44,071 bases of DNA, taken from NCBI GenBank assembly GCA_023458215.1, contig JAEXAJ010000004.1, positions 1 through 44,071 of the forward strand, read 5' to 3'. Origin of the DNA: Bacteroidota bacterium. GTDB lineage: Bacteria; Bacteroidota; Bacteroidia; Bacteroidales; Bacteroidaceae. Positions within the stretch are counted from its first letter, which is position 1, and the number at the start of each line of letters is the position of its first letter. A program made the translations under genes and the position numbers. This document shows, piece after piece, positions 6,326-15,404 of this stretch. The notes under the pieces were generated by a model. The model did no database searches. It saw only the letters and a list, made by a program, of their open reading frames with translations, and was not told where the DNA came from.

Positions 6326-8392
6326 ATGAAGTACAAGTTATGGCTTGGAGTGACATTATTGTGCGCTGCCCAAACAGCTACCGCACAAAGCATCTTGAAA
6401 GATAAGGACGATAAAGAACTCTCGTTAATGCTCAACGAAGTGGTAGTAACAGGCACAGGTACGGAGCATTACCTCAAAGACGCGCCCGTACAAACCGAAG
6501 TTATCACTTCCAAAGCTTTGGAACAATACCAGGCACGTAGCATCGATGACCTGCTGAGCGGTCTTTGCCCTTCCCTCACCTTTCACGATGGTGACATGGG
6601 TAGCCACATCCAAATGAACGGACTCAACAACGACTACATCCTTATCATGGTGAACGGCAAGCGTATGAATGGAGACATCGGCGGACAAAACGACCTGAAC
6701 CAGTTGAATCCCGATAACATCGAGCGTATCGAAATTGTAAAAGGTGCTGCCTCCTCTCTCTATGGAAGCGACGCCATTGCCGGAGTCATCAACATCATCA
6801 CCAAACGCAACCGCGAAAAGATGGAACTAACCAACACCACCCGTGTAGGAGAGCATGGCGATGTACGGCAAAGCACCAGTTTCGGATTCAAACATGGAAA
6901 GCTGAAATCCGTGACAGGTCTAAACTTCCGTCATACCGATGGCTGGCGGAATACCGACATGCAATGGGATCAGAACCAATTGAAATCCGGTTCTACCATG
7001 CTCACCGTAAACCGTTCCACCAACTATACACTATCAGAGAATCTAGAATGGAAGATCAATAAAAAGTTAGATCTGAATGCCGAAGCCACTTTTTATCAAC
7101 GTTGGGTGATGCGTTCACACGGTGCATGGAAATATCTTGCCAATGATTTCTATTACCGTAACTACACCTTTGCCGCAGGGGGCAAATATAAACTCAACAA
7201 ACGCAATTACCTCACAGCCGATTTGTCTTATGGCCGCTTCGGTTACTTCTACGATTACAAACTGAACGAATATACCGACTATTATGAAGACGGCGACCGC
7301 CATAAACACATCACTTACTATGCCGGACAACGCATCAATCAAAGTATTCAGCAACAATTGCTGGCACAGGTGAAAAGCGTATTCTACCTGGGCGAACAGC
7401 ACATACTGAATGCCGGGATTGAATATCAATACAATCGGCTGGAGTCACCCCATCACATTGACGGTGACCTTGCCTCAGTCTATTCCCTTGCCGCCTATGC
7501 ACAAGAAGAATGGACAGTTACCAATAAACTAGTACTTACCGCCGGTGTACGTGGCACGCAATACGTAGAAACCGGTTTTAATCTCAGCCCCAAAGTATCC
7601 GCACTCTATAAGACAAGCAATTGCATCAACCTACGTGCATCCTACGCTTTGGGTTATAAAACGCCCTCTATCAAGGAGCTTTATTACAACTATACCGGTA
7701 GTATCGGCGGCGGTTCACTGACCGCCTATCACGGTAATACCGACCTTAAATCGCAGACTTCACGTTATGCCTCCCTGGGTTTTGAATATATAGGCAAAAA
7801 GTTTCAGGCAAGCGTTACCGGCTATCTGAATTATATCGACAACATGATTGAACTGGTAGAAATAGGCATTACTCCCGAAGAGAAATTCCTTGAAGTTGAA
7901 AAGAGCAAGCAATATATGAATCTGACGAAAGCACGTATCTACGGCATGGATTTCACTTTCAATTACCGCCCCACTAAAGATATCACTTTAGGCGGCGGTT
8001 ATAGCTACGCCGACCCTAAAGCGCAATATGCTCAAGAGGGAGACAACTATATGAAATATACCTCTATCGACGCCACTTCCAATCATAATACCACTCTTAA
8101 TGCCTCATGGCAGCATTCGTGGAGCAATTACCGTTTGGGATTGGGTATTTATGGCAAGTATCAGTCCACACTCCATTACAACAACGACAACAATGCCGAT
8201 GGCTACCAAACTTGGCGCATCAATACCGCCCACTCGCTGTTGAAGATGAAGAAATGGTCGCTCACAATGAACGTAGGGGTAGACAATCTATTCAATTACA
8301 TAGACCGTACACCTTTCGGACGCAACCGGGCAACTACTTCTCCGGGACGTAATTTCTATGCTTCGGCACTTATTAAATTCAGCAACAAATAA
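6326..8392 (+). CDS. btuB: BtuB-like TonB-dependent corrinoid receptor
   Basis: Outer-membrane receptor, 688 residues. Signal peptide MKYKLWLGVTLLCAAQTATA, then LNEVVVTGTGTE as the Ton-box/plug start. The plug domain carries IQMNGLNNDYILIMVNGKRM and GAASSLYGSDAIAGVINIIT. A 22-strand barrel follows, ending in an aromatic-rich C-terminus (NFYASALIKFSNK). It lacks the N-terminal carboxypeptidase-like domain present in the second receptor at 13042. Control by the riboswitch at 5999 makes corrinoid the likely cargo. The CbiK-like lipoprotein gene follows after 22 bases. No BtuG/BtuH surface binding protein is encoded beside it, unlike other Bacteroides B12 loci. Confidence 0.92.
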   Translation: MKYKLWLGVTLLCAAQTATAQSILKDKDDKELSLMLNEVVVTGTGTEHYLKDAPVQTEVITSKALEQYQARSIDDLLSGLCPSLTFHDGDMGSHIQMNGLNNDYILIMVNGKRMNGDIGGQNDLNQLNPDNIERIEIVKGAASSLYGSDAIAGVINIITKRNREKMELTNTTRVGEHGDVRQSTSFGFKHGKLKSVTGLNFRHTDGWRNTDMQWDQNQLKSGSTMLTVNRSTNYTLSENLEWKINKKLDLNAEATFYQRWVMRSHGAWKYLANDFYYRNYTFAAGGKYKLNKRNYLTADLSYGRFGYFYDYKLNEYTDYYEDGDRHKHITYYAGQRINQSIQQQLLAQVKSVFYLGEQHILNAGIEYQYNRLESPHHIDGDLASVYSLAAYAQEEWTVTNKLVLTAGVRGTQYVETGFNLSPKVSALYKTSNCINLRASYALGYKTPSIKELYYNYTGSIGGGSLTAYHGNTDLKSQTSRYASLGFEYIGKKFQASVTGYLNYIDNMIELVEIGITPEEKFLEVEKSKQYMNLTKARIYGMDFTFNYRPTKDITLGGGYSYADPKAQYAQEGDNYMKYTSIDATSNHNTTLNASWQHSWSNYRLGLGIYGKYQSTLHYNNDNNADGYQTWRINTAHSLLKMKKWSLTMNVGVDNLFNYIDRTPFGRNRATTSPGRNFYASALIKFSNK

Positions 8393-8414
8393 CCCTTTTA
8401 ATAATTAATGTAAT

Positions 8415-9602
8415 ATGAACAAATTCAAATTCTATTTGATGGCAGCTCTTGCAGCTACCACAGTTTGTACAGGATTTACTTCCTGCGACAACGATGATGA
8501 AGAAAGTACCAAGAATCCGGCAACTGAAGTGGTGACCCGTTCAAAGTCACACGATACGGCTATTTTGCTTTGTACTTTCGGCAGTACTTACAATGAATCG
8601 CTGAAAGTCTATGACGATATTATCGCCGACTATAAAGCGAAGTTCCCCGACACAGACATCTACATGTCTTTCACCTCACGCACTTGCATCGGCCGGGCCG
8701 AAGCATCCACAGGCGTGGCACGTTACAAATTGTCGGACTGGTTGCAGGCTATCGGTGACGCCGGTTACAAGCGCGTGGCGGTACAGTCATTACATGTTAT
8801 TCCCGGTGAGGAGTATCTTTCTTTGATGAATACCGATATCAAAAAGAACTTCATGATTGAAGACTATCCGCACATCAATGTATTGAAGGGCGCCAACCTG
8901 CTTGCCGAAGATGACGACACGGAAGCTGTTGCCACCGTGCTCTACGCACACTACAAAGAGAAACTTGCTGACAAGAAGAACCTCATCCTCTTGATGGGAC
9001 ACGGTAATCCGGACAAGAATTACAGCGCTAACGAAAAGTACTCGGACATGCAAGTAGCTCTGCAAGAAAAAGCTGCCAACAAGAATATCTTTGTAGGAAC
9101 GGTAGATTATGGTAATATGCTCTTTTGGCCGAAAGAGGAAGAAGAAAAAAGTGCAAACAGAGTACCTGAAAGCCAAATCGGTCAATATCCCAATTGCATC
9201 TATTCACAGATCATGAAGTACTGTGCAGACAATAATCTGCAACCCGAAGAAATTACCGTTTACCTCGCTCCTTTCATGTCAATCGCCGGCGACCATGCCC
9301 ACAACGATCTTTGGGGTATTGAAGCCATCGCAGAAGGAGACGATTTGAGCAAAGTAGAACTCAACACCAACGAATTTAGCTGGCGTGAACGTTTAGAGAA
9401 AATTGGCTTCAAAGTAGATAGAACTTTCGAAGCTCACCCCGTTGGCAAAGCTGACGCCGATCATGGTATCAAAGATGGTTGCGGCATCAAGGCTTTAGGT
9501 AGTTATCCGGAAATCCGTCAGATTTGGGTCAACCATTTGTACGAAAACTGGAACGACGAAGATGCTTGGGAAAATGGAGAAGATTATCAACCGGGAGCTT
9601 AA
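8415..9602 (+). CDS. cbiK: CbiK-like cobaltochelatase family lipoprotein
   Basis: 395 residues. The N-terminus is a lipoprotein signal with lipobox FTSC (Cys24), followed by an acidic DNDDEES linker, so the protein is exported and lipid-anchored. The body matches class II chelatases of the CbiK family: AILLCTFGSTYNESL, LHVIPGEEYLSL (cf. catalytic Glu), LMGHGNP (His196) and APFMSIAGDHAHNDL (His294), corresponding to the two metal/tetrapyrrole histidines of Salmonella CbiK. An insertion of about 35 residues (around 235-260, EEEEKSANRVPE) lies between them. CbiK inserts cobalt into sirohydrochlorin in the cytosol. An anchored version paired with BtuB could instead bind or remodel corrinoids, like the CbiK-related lipoprotein IhtB beside its receptor in Porphyromonas. 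That role is inference. Confidence 0.85.
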   Translation: MNKFKFYLMAALAATTVCTGFTSCDNDDEESTKNPATEVVTRSKSHDTAILLCTFGSTYNESLKVYDDIIADYKAKFPDTDIYMSFTSRTCIGRAEASTGVARYKLSDWLQAIGDAGYKRVAVQSLHVIPGEEYLSLMNTDIKKNFMIEDYPHINVLKGANLLAEDDDTEAVATVLYAHYKEKLADKKNLILLMGHGNPDKNYSANEKYSDMQVALQEKAANKNIFVGTVDYGNMLFWPKEEEEKSANRVPESQIGQYPNCIYSQIMKYCADNNLQPEEITVYLAPFMSIAGDHAHNDLWGIEAIAEGDDLSKVELNTNEFSWRERLEKIGFKVDRTFEAHPVGKADADHGIKDGCGIKALGSYPEIRQIWVNHLYENWNDEDAWENGEDYQPGA

Positions 9603-9645
9603 TTCCATCTTCTTTGCAAGGCCAAAGAATAATAAGCATTAAAGT

Positions 9646-9743
9646 GTGATAAAGTGATTGGGTGATAAAGTGATAGTGGGATAACACTCTGTGGCACATA
9701 GCGCAGCTACCTTATCACCTTATCACTTTATTACCCTATCACC
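9646..9743. terminator. Convergent intergenic inverted repeat of heptads
   Basis: GTGATAA-type units (9646-9676) are mirrored by TTATCAC-type units (9712-9743), giving a long imperfect stem between convergent cbiK and nrdG. Probable bidirectional terminator. No long T tract follows directly. Confidence 0.5.
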
Positions 9744-9802
9744 ATTTTCGCTTCCTTTTTTTTCGCGATATGAGCCTATTCAACTCCTGATTCGCATTAA
9801 TT

Positions 9803-10267
9803 TTATCGTCTAAAGCGATAAGTAATATCCTTCATTTTCCCTTGCTCAATATGATACAGCCGTTGATTGGTTCGTTCGGACTTCAAGCCTCCCAAATCCT
9901 CCAGATAAGGGCCTAGCTTGATATACCGGAAATAGTGTGTATCAAACCCTACGGGCAGTTCGTTCTTTCCCGAATACCATCCCACTTTTACAGGAACAAT
10001 TGATTGATCGCAAAGATATTTCGCCAGCTTTTCTATTTCAAACGGTTCGGCATCTCCTCCCATGAAGCAGACACAAGTGGCTGCGCTGCCATATTTGCGT
10101 AGCAGCGCCGCAAGACTTTCCGCATCCAAAACATCGCCCACATCCTGCATCAGGTAAGGACTGTGACATCCTTTACACCCATTGGGGCAGTTGGATATGT
10201 TGATGGCAAGCGTCACCTCATCCGGAATCTCCTGGAAAACGATGTCATAATCAGTGTACCGAAGCAT
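9803..10267 (-). CDS. nrdG: Anaerobic ribonucleotide reductase activating enzyme NrdG
   Basis: 154-residue radical SAM activase that installs the glycyl radical in NrdD. The iron-sulphur motif CPNGCKGC (CX3CX2C) lies near residue 29, followed by FMGGDAEPF. It is short, as normal for NrdG. I place the start at ATG 10267 (MLRYTDYDIVF). This overlaps the last 17 bases of nrdD and drops 17 unlikely residues of the longer frame. It forms an operon with nrdD, both behind the cobalamin riboswitch at 12490-12672. Confidence 0.93.
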   Translation of the reverse strand: MLRYTDYDIVFQEIPDEVTLAINISNCPNGCKGCHSPYLMQDVGDVLDAESLAALLRKYGSAATCVCFMGGDAEPFEIEKLAKYLCDQSIVPVKVGWYSGKNELPVGFDTHYFRYIKLGPYLEDLGGLKSERTNQRLYHIEQGKMKDITYRFRR

Positions 10268-12344
10268 AGTATCTACGTTCGGCCTCCTTCTGCCGAGGTT
10301 GAGAGAAGTTGCTGACACGTTTCATGTAACCGATGATGCGGGTCAAGTAATCAATATGTTGGCTATGACATTGGGGACATTCTTTCAAATATCGCTTGTC
10401 AATATGATGGCAATCGTTGCAAATGGTATTCGGAATATTAAAAGTAAAGTAATTACATCCCTCGGTAGCAGCTACTCGCAATAAGTGCCTGTATTGTTCT
10501 TTACTCAAATGTTCCTCCAGATTCATGTGCAATGCCGAACCTCCCGTCAGATGTTCGATGTAGCGGCGGCCGTGCAGACGGAATTTATCAACGATGTTCA
10601 GCGAGGTATCTTCTACGATGTAGAAGTAACTGTTGTAACAATCGCGATAAGTTTCGAAGCCCGCTTCCCTATCCCACTTGGCATGCTTCACGCCGACGTT
10701 TTCGGCAGGAATCATCTCGCAGTTGAACAGTAGGTCTTTGGTGCGGTATTTCTTGTTGTATTTCTCGACGATGCTCAGAATCTCTTGTACAAAGGCTTCG
10801 TACTTGGGGTTGTCGTTGATATCGATACCCATGAATTGGGCAGCCTCTACCAGTCCGTTCACACCGATGGTGAGATATTGGCGGCTCATATTGATGTAGC
10901 CGGCATCGAACAGGGGCAACATGCCTTTGCGCTGCAACTGCTTCAAGTTCTCGTTATAAGCCATCTGCACTTTATGAGCCAAGTCAACCACTTCTTCGAG
11001 GAAGAAATGATAGAGCAACCCCGATTTCACGGCATGCTGGATACAACGGTTCAGATTGATGGTAAGCACGCTCTTTGAACCGGTAGATACACCGCCGGCA
11101 CCCAGGGTATAGCTGAAACCGTTGTCTTGTATCTCGTTGCGCAGACGGCAACAGCTACTCAAGGAGTCGGCGTTGTCGCTCATATAAGTAAAGAAAGAGT
11201 GTCCTTCGGCATACATTTCGGCGGTGAAATCGCCATATTCTTTGTCCAGTACATCTCCGTCTTGGGTCAATAATGCCATGGTTTCTACCGGGAAGGTAAG
11301 CACCGTCTTGGTACGTTCTTTATTGAACCATTTCATGAAGCGCTTTTGTAGCCAGCTCAGGGAGTTCCAGTCGGGTTTGCTTCCGTCGGGGAAAACGAAG
11401 TGCTCGAAGAGGCTGTTGAAATAATATTGATCGTAATAGGCCACATTCCAAAAGACTGCCTGAAAGTTGCGGGCACCTGTAGGCTGGTTAATGGAGTAGA
11501 CTACTTGCTCGAAGCAGTCGGTTATCATCTTGTCGATGGTTCTTTGTTTGAGAGAGAGGTCTACCACCTTTTCGGGGTGCAGGTAGTAGTCTTCGCCATA
11601 TTCTTTGCCTACAAAATAATTCATATACATCAGGAATTCGGGCGTAGCACAAGCGCCGCTCAACATGCTCGATACGATAAAGACCATATTGATAAAACCA
11701 CCACAGAACGATTTCAAATTCGTGGGTGCCGTGGAATTTCCGCCAATGGAGTTTGTTCCCGCTATCAACCAAGGGTACATGGTAATACTGGCGCAATAAT
11801 TGGCAAGGCTTGTTTCATCATTTTTGTAGATGAAGTGATGGTTCAGCAGTTCTATATAACGGTCGGAAACTTCTTTGCCATACATGTCTTTCAAGCGGTC
11901 GGTCAGCAAACGGCGATTCAGTCGGATGAAGTTGTCTTTGGGCAGTTCGCCGATCAGCGTAGCTACGTTTTTGTTCTCTACATTGGCGTTAGAGTCGTAC
12001 TTGCTGCCTGTAGCGGGATTGGACGCTTCGCAATAGTCCAGCAGGAAGCGGAGCTTATCACGTACTTCCCGGTCTTCCAGATGCTTCTGGCGATAGAGCA
12101 TGAACGACTTGGCTACTGCATAGTAATGTTCGGCCATCAATGCCATTTCCACTTGGTTCTGAACATCTTCTACGCTGGTGCCATCGCTGATGCTTACACG
12201 ACTAAGGATATTGGTGATAACATCTTGGGTAGCAAAACTGCCCACAGATAGAAATGCTTTGCTGATAGCATTTTTAATTTTGTCAAGTGAGAACGCTTCT
12301 TTCTTGCCGTCCCTCTTGATAATGAAAGTTTCTGAATTGATCAT
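10251..12344 (-). CDS. nrdD: Anaerobic ribonucleoside-triphosphate reductase NrdD (class III)
   Basis: 697 residues. Residues about 1-90 form an ATP-cone (IIKRDGKKEAFSLDKIKNAI), the dATP/ATP allosteric site. The (beta/alpha)10 core follows. A C-terminal zinc site has paired Cys motifs (CNDC, CPQC), and the glycyl-radical loop RIIGY holds Gly672. It makes deoxyribonucleotides without oxygen and without B12. A cobalamin riboswitch upstream implies that this B12-independent enzyme is turned down when B12 is plentiful, which makes sense if the genome also encodes a B12-dependent class II reductase (not in this window). The leader after the riboswitch B12 box is about 145 bases. Confidence 0.95.
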   Translation of the reverse strand: MINSETFIIKRDGKKEAFSLDKIKNAISKAFLSVGSFATQDVITNILSRVSISDGTSVEDVQNQVEMALMAEHYYAVAKSFMLYRQKHLEDREVRDKLRFLLDYCEASNPATGSKYDSNANVENKNVATLIGELPKDNFIRLNRRLLTDRLKDMYGKEVSDRYIELLNHHFIYKNDETSLANYCASITMYPWLIAGTNSIGGNSTAPTNLKSFCGGFINMVFIVSSMLSGACATPEFLMYMNYFVGKEYGEDYYLHPEKVVDLSLKQRTIDKMITDCFEQVVYSINQPTGARNFQAVFWNVAYYDQYYFNSLFEHFVFPDGSKPDWNSLSWLQKRFMKWFNKERTKTVLTFPVETMALLTQDGDVLDKEYGDFTAEMYAEGHSFFTYMSDNADSLSSCCRLRNEIQDNGFSYTLGAGGVSTGSKSVLTINLNRCIQHAVKSGLLYHFFLEEVVDLAHKVQMAYNENLKQLQRKGMLPLFDAGYINMSRQYLTIGVNGLVEAAQFMGIDINDNPKYEAFVQEILSIVEKYNKKYRTKDLLFNCEMIPAENVGVKHAKWDREAGFETYRDCYNSYFYIVEDTSLNIVDKFRLHGRRYIEHLTGGSALHMNLEEHLSKEQYRHLLRVAATEGCNYFTFNIPNTICNDCHHIDKRYLKECPQCHSQHIDYLTRIIGYMKRVSNFSQPRQKEAERRYYASVH

Positions 12345-12489
12345 GTCTACAAATATGAATTTAAAAGATTATTAAACAACAAATTCATACATAGCAATAC
12401 ACACAGCAATAAAGTAATAAAATGAATCTTCTGACGGACTCGTTCTATAGCTTTTTCACCCGAAAGCATTGAATGAATGATTATGAATA

Positions 12490-12672
12490 ATGGCAGGTCT
12501 TCTGACTTACTTCTGTTGCAACGCCTTCCCGGTACAATAAAACCAGTGGCTTTGAGAATGTCGCAACGCTTCTCCTTAAACAGGAGACAAAGCTTACAGC
12601 TACGGGGATAGTTCCTGACTTTCACAGGATTCCCTATTAATTCCTCCTCACGCCGGGTGATTTGGAAACCAT
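12490..12672 (-). ncRNA. Cobalamin riboswitch upstream of nrdDG
   Basis: On the minus strand: gggaatcctgtgaaagtcag (P3/P4), gtagctgtaag (L5 region), agccactgg, and the B12 box aagtcagaagacctgcc at 12508-12492. It starts just downstream of the minus-strand -7 box at 12682-12689 and reads toward nrdD. Confidence 0.93.
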
Positions 12673-12681
12673 TTTCGCCGA

Positions 12682-12689
12682 CAAAGATA
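12682..12689 (-). promoter_or_regulatory. -7 box for nrdDG transcript
   Basis: TATCTTTG on the minus strand, a full TAnnTTTG match, located directly before the riboswitch. No clear -33 TTTG at the usual spacing. Confidence 0.6.
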
Positions 12690-12731
12690 GAAATAAAATC
12701 ATCAAAACCGCAAGAGCAAAGAATAAACTTC

Positions 12732-12739
12732 TATCTTTG
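12732..12739 (+). promoter_or_regulatory. -7 box for second btuB transcript
   Basis: TATCTTTG, back to back with the nrdDG box with 42 bases between them. The riboswitch follows immediately. Confidence 0.6.
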
Positions 12740-12745
12740 CACCCG

Positions 12746-12985
12746 CTTAGGTGATACGGCTTATTTTCTATTTGCCGTATAATAGGGAATTCAGTGAAAT
12801 GCTGAAGCAGTGCCCGCTACTGTAAAGCCTGTGTTTATTGCAAACAATGCAAAATTAAACAACAGAAAGTGTCTTCTTTAAACCACTGTCCGATAGGTCC
12901 GGAGATTTTCTCCGTGAAACATCAGGATGGGAAGGTTAGACTTTCTGCAAGGCTGAGCCAGGAAACCTGCCCAAGTAACTATAGA
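12746..12985 (+). ncRNA. Cobalamin riboswitch upstream of second btuB
   Basis: Visible elements: tagggaattcagtgaaatgc and agcagtgcccgctactgtaa (P3-P5 core), a variable insert, accactgtccg, gatgggaaggt, and the B12 box gagccaggaaacctgcc at 12955-12971. Then gactcccggggtcaggagac follows as a likely expression-platform hairpin. The longer variable arm distinguishes it from the other two. Confidence 0.94.
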
Positions 12986-13041
12986 TATCACAAGACTCCC
13001 GGGGTCAGGAGACTTAAGTATTAATCACATTTTATCAATCG

Positions 13042-15276
13042 ATGAAAAAACAGGTTTTATTGACAGCGGCACTCTACTGTCTGGCAGGGTCTCTTTGTGC
13101 ACAAGTAACATTGAGCGGAAAAGTAACAGACAATGAAAGTGGCGAGCCACTGGTAGGTGTCAACATTCGTGTGGACAACAGTTTGGCAGGAAGCACCACC
13201 AATGGAAAAGGAGAGTTCAGTATCAGTAATCTTCCTGAAGGGAAACATGTATTGCGCTTCACTTACGTTGGTTTCACCCCCAAACACTACACCGCCCAAG
13301 GTGCCGAGAAGAATATCCTCATCACTTTAGAAGAGAATTTCAACAACATCGGACAAGTAGTAGTAACAGGTACCGGCACACATCGCCGCATGACGGATAG
13401 TCCTGTACCCGTTTCGGTAATCACCGCCAAGGAGATAAGCAATGCCAATGTAGCCACGCTGGAAGACGCGTTAGTGAAACTCAGCCCGAATATCTCGTCC
13501 TATACCAATGGTATGGGTACTACGATGAGTCTGAACGGCATTAACGAAGACTACGTATTGATCCTTGAAAATGGTAAACGTTTGGCGGGCGAAGACCGCT
13601 ATACACGCATCAATGTGGCGAATATCAAGCGAATTGAAGTACTGAACGGTGCGGCATCTGCCTTATACGGCAGTGATGCCATCGGTGGTGTCATCAATAT
13701 TATTACGGACGATGCCAAGAATACGATCAATGTATCCAGCTATACGCATTATTCCAGTGAAGGACGATGGACGGAGACGCTAAATGCGGATGTCAACGCA
13801 GGTAAATTATCTTCTTACACCTCCTATCAACGCCTCCAGGCAGGAAGTTGGCAGAATAATAACATCGACGAGAACGGATACCCGACCGGAAAACCCACTT
13901 CCGTAGGCTTCTACTCGAATACTGTGAACCAACGTTTCGTGTTCAACGCTACGGATAAGTTATCGTTTTTCGTGCGTGGTACTTATTATGATAACAAAAC
14001 ACGTCGTCCGCAAGACGCTACCTACTTCACCAAAAGCAAAGACAAGTACGTGGAAAAAGATGCCTACACCTATAACTTGAAGCATGAAACCTATACATAC
14101 GGTGCAGGTATGAAATATATGATTAATCCCACCGCCTATATTGATGCAGAGTTCTACTCGGATAACTTCTCTTCCGATTACGTCTACTTCAAAAAAACAG
14201 GCGACTATATGCCGGGCGATCAAGTAACCCGCAAGAAAGTAAACTACTACAACGGAAATGTAAAAGGAATTTTCAAAGTAGGCAATTACAATCGCGTATC
14301 GGTTGGTGTGGAATACGTCAACGAGCAACTGAATAGCGAGTCGGACAACATTTCATCAAAGAATATCTATACAATGGCTCTCTATGCACAAGATGAAATC
14401 AAACTGATGAGGAACCTACAGGCTGTACTGGGACTGCGTTACATCTACAACGAAAACTTCAAGAATCATGCCACGCCTAATGTTGCCCTCATGTACAAAC
14501 TTGGAAACCTTAGTCTGCGTGCCGCCTACGCTGCCGGTTTCCGCACTCCCACCCTCTCACAGCTATACGCAACGGACGAATCGAAGACCTCCAGTCGATA
14601 TACGGTAGGCAATCCTAACCTGAAACCGGAAAAGAATAACTTCTATTCACTGAATGCGGAATACAACTACCGGTGGATATCCGTCTCGGCAACCGGATTT
14701 ATCAACGATATCCGCGACATGATAAACTACCGTACCCTCTCGGATGCAGAAATCACAGCGATGGGATTGGATGATAAGCATGCCAAGTTTGATGAGATAC
14801 GCCAACGTGATAATGTAGATAAAGCAAAAACCAAAGGTCTCAGCTTTAATGCAACCGTAAACCTTGGAGCCGGTTTCAGAGTCAGTGGCGGTTATACGTA
14901 CCTGGATACCAAAGCCAAACAACGGAATGAAGACGGTACGTACAAAGAATCTCCTATCGACAAAAGCATCCGCCACATGGGCAACGTCAACGGGCAATGG
15001 GAACATAGTTGGAGTTTCTACCGTCTGAACGTAAACCTGCACGGACGCCTTCAGGGAGAACGTTATTCGCAAACCTACGGCTACGCCCCCAAATACCAAC
15101 AATGGGACTTGAATACCCGCCACACTTTCAATTTGAAATCCTTCATTCTGGAACCCGGCATAGGTATAGAGAACCTCTTCGATAAGATTGACGACCGCCC
15201 CTGGAACAATAACTTCTCGACACTCAATCCGGGACGTTCGGTTTACGTGAGTCTGTCGGTAAGATTTAAGAAATAG
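13042..15276 (+). CDS. btuB: BtuB-like TonB-dependent receptor with N-terminal carboxypeptidase-like domain
   Basis: 744 residues. Signal peptide MKKQVLLTAALYCLAGSLCA, then a CarboxypepD_reg-like beta domain (VTLSGKVTDNESGEPLVGVN to about residue 100), typical of Bacteroidetes receptors. The plug then starts with QVVVTGTGTHRRMTDSP, followed by GAASALYGSDAIGGVINIIT. The barrel ends in GRSVYVSLSVRFKK. It lies behind a cobalamin riboswitch and is followed by a second CbiK-like gene. Sequence differences from the receptor at 6326 suggest a different corrinoid preference, as reported for multiple BtuBs in Bacteroides. Specificity cannot be read from the sequence. Confidence 0.92.
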   Translation: MKKQVLLTAALYCLAGSLCAQVTLSGKVTDNESGEPLVGVNIRVDNSLAGSTTNGKGEFSISNLPEGKHVLRFTYVGFTPKHYTAQGAEKNILITLEENFNNIGQVVVTGTGTHRRMTDSPVPVSVITAKEISNANVATLEDALVKLSPNISSYTNGMGTTMSLNGINEDYVLILENGKRLAGEDRYTRINVANIKRIEVLNGAASALYGSDAIGGVINIITDDAKNTINVSSYTHYSSEGRWTETLNADVNAGKLSSYTSYQRLQAGSWQNNNIDENGYPTGKPTSVGFYSNTVNQRFVFNATDKLSFFVRGTYYDNKTRRPQDATYFTKSKDKYVEKDAYTYNLKHETYTYGAGMKYMINPTAYIDAEFYSDNFSSDYVYFKKTGDYMPGDQVTRKKVNYYNGNVKGIFKVGNYNRVSVGVEYVNEQLNSESDNISSKNIYTMALYAQDEIKLMRNLQAVLGLRYIYNENFKNHATPNVALMYKLGNLSLRAAYAAGFRTPTLSQLYATDESKTSSRYTVGNPNLKPEKNNFYSLNAEYNYRWISVSATGFINDIRDMINYRTLSDAEITAMGLDDKHAKFDEIRQRDNVDKAKTKGLSFNATVNLGAGFRVSGGYTYLDTKAKQRNEDGTYKESPIDKSIRHMGNVNGQWEHSWSFYRLNVNLHGRLQGERYSQTYGYAPKYQQWDLNTRHTFNLKSFILEPGIGIENLFDKIDDRPWNNNFSTLNPGRSVYVSLSVRFKK

Positions 15277-15373
15277 TTATAAGTTATGAGTTATAAGTTA
15301 TTTGTTTATGATGGGGCTGCGCTATCCGAAAGGGAAAACACAAGCAAATAACTTATAACTTATAACTCATAAC
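15276..15373. repeat. Heptad inverted repeat between btuB and cbiK
   Basis: GTTATAA, GTTATGA, GTTATAA, GTTATTT (15276-15303) faces AAATAAC, TTATAAC, TTATAAC, TCATAAC (15346-15373). The stem is long and imperfect with a 42-base loop. It overlaps the btuB stop codon and sits about 30 bases before the cbiK ATG, so it may uncouple the two genes' expression. Confidence 0.7.
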
Positions 15374-15404
15374 TAATTATCTATTATTACTTATCAATTA
15401 AAAT

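Noticed and set aside
11400..12251. Plus-strand ORF of 283 codons
   Set aside because: It lies entirely antisense to nrdD; its length follows from the codon pattern of that gene and it shows no recognisable domain.
12347..12625. Minus-strand ORF of 92 codons upstream of nrdD
   Set aside because: It runs through the cobalamin riboswitch and its leader; the RNA structure explains the sequence.
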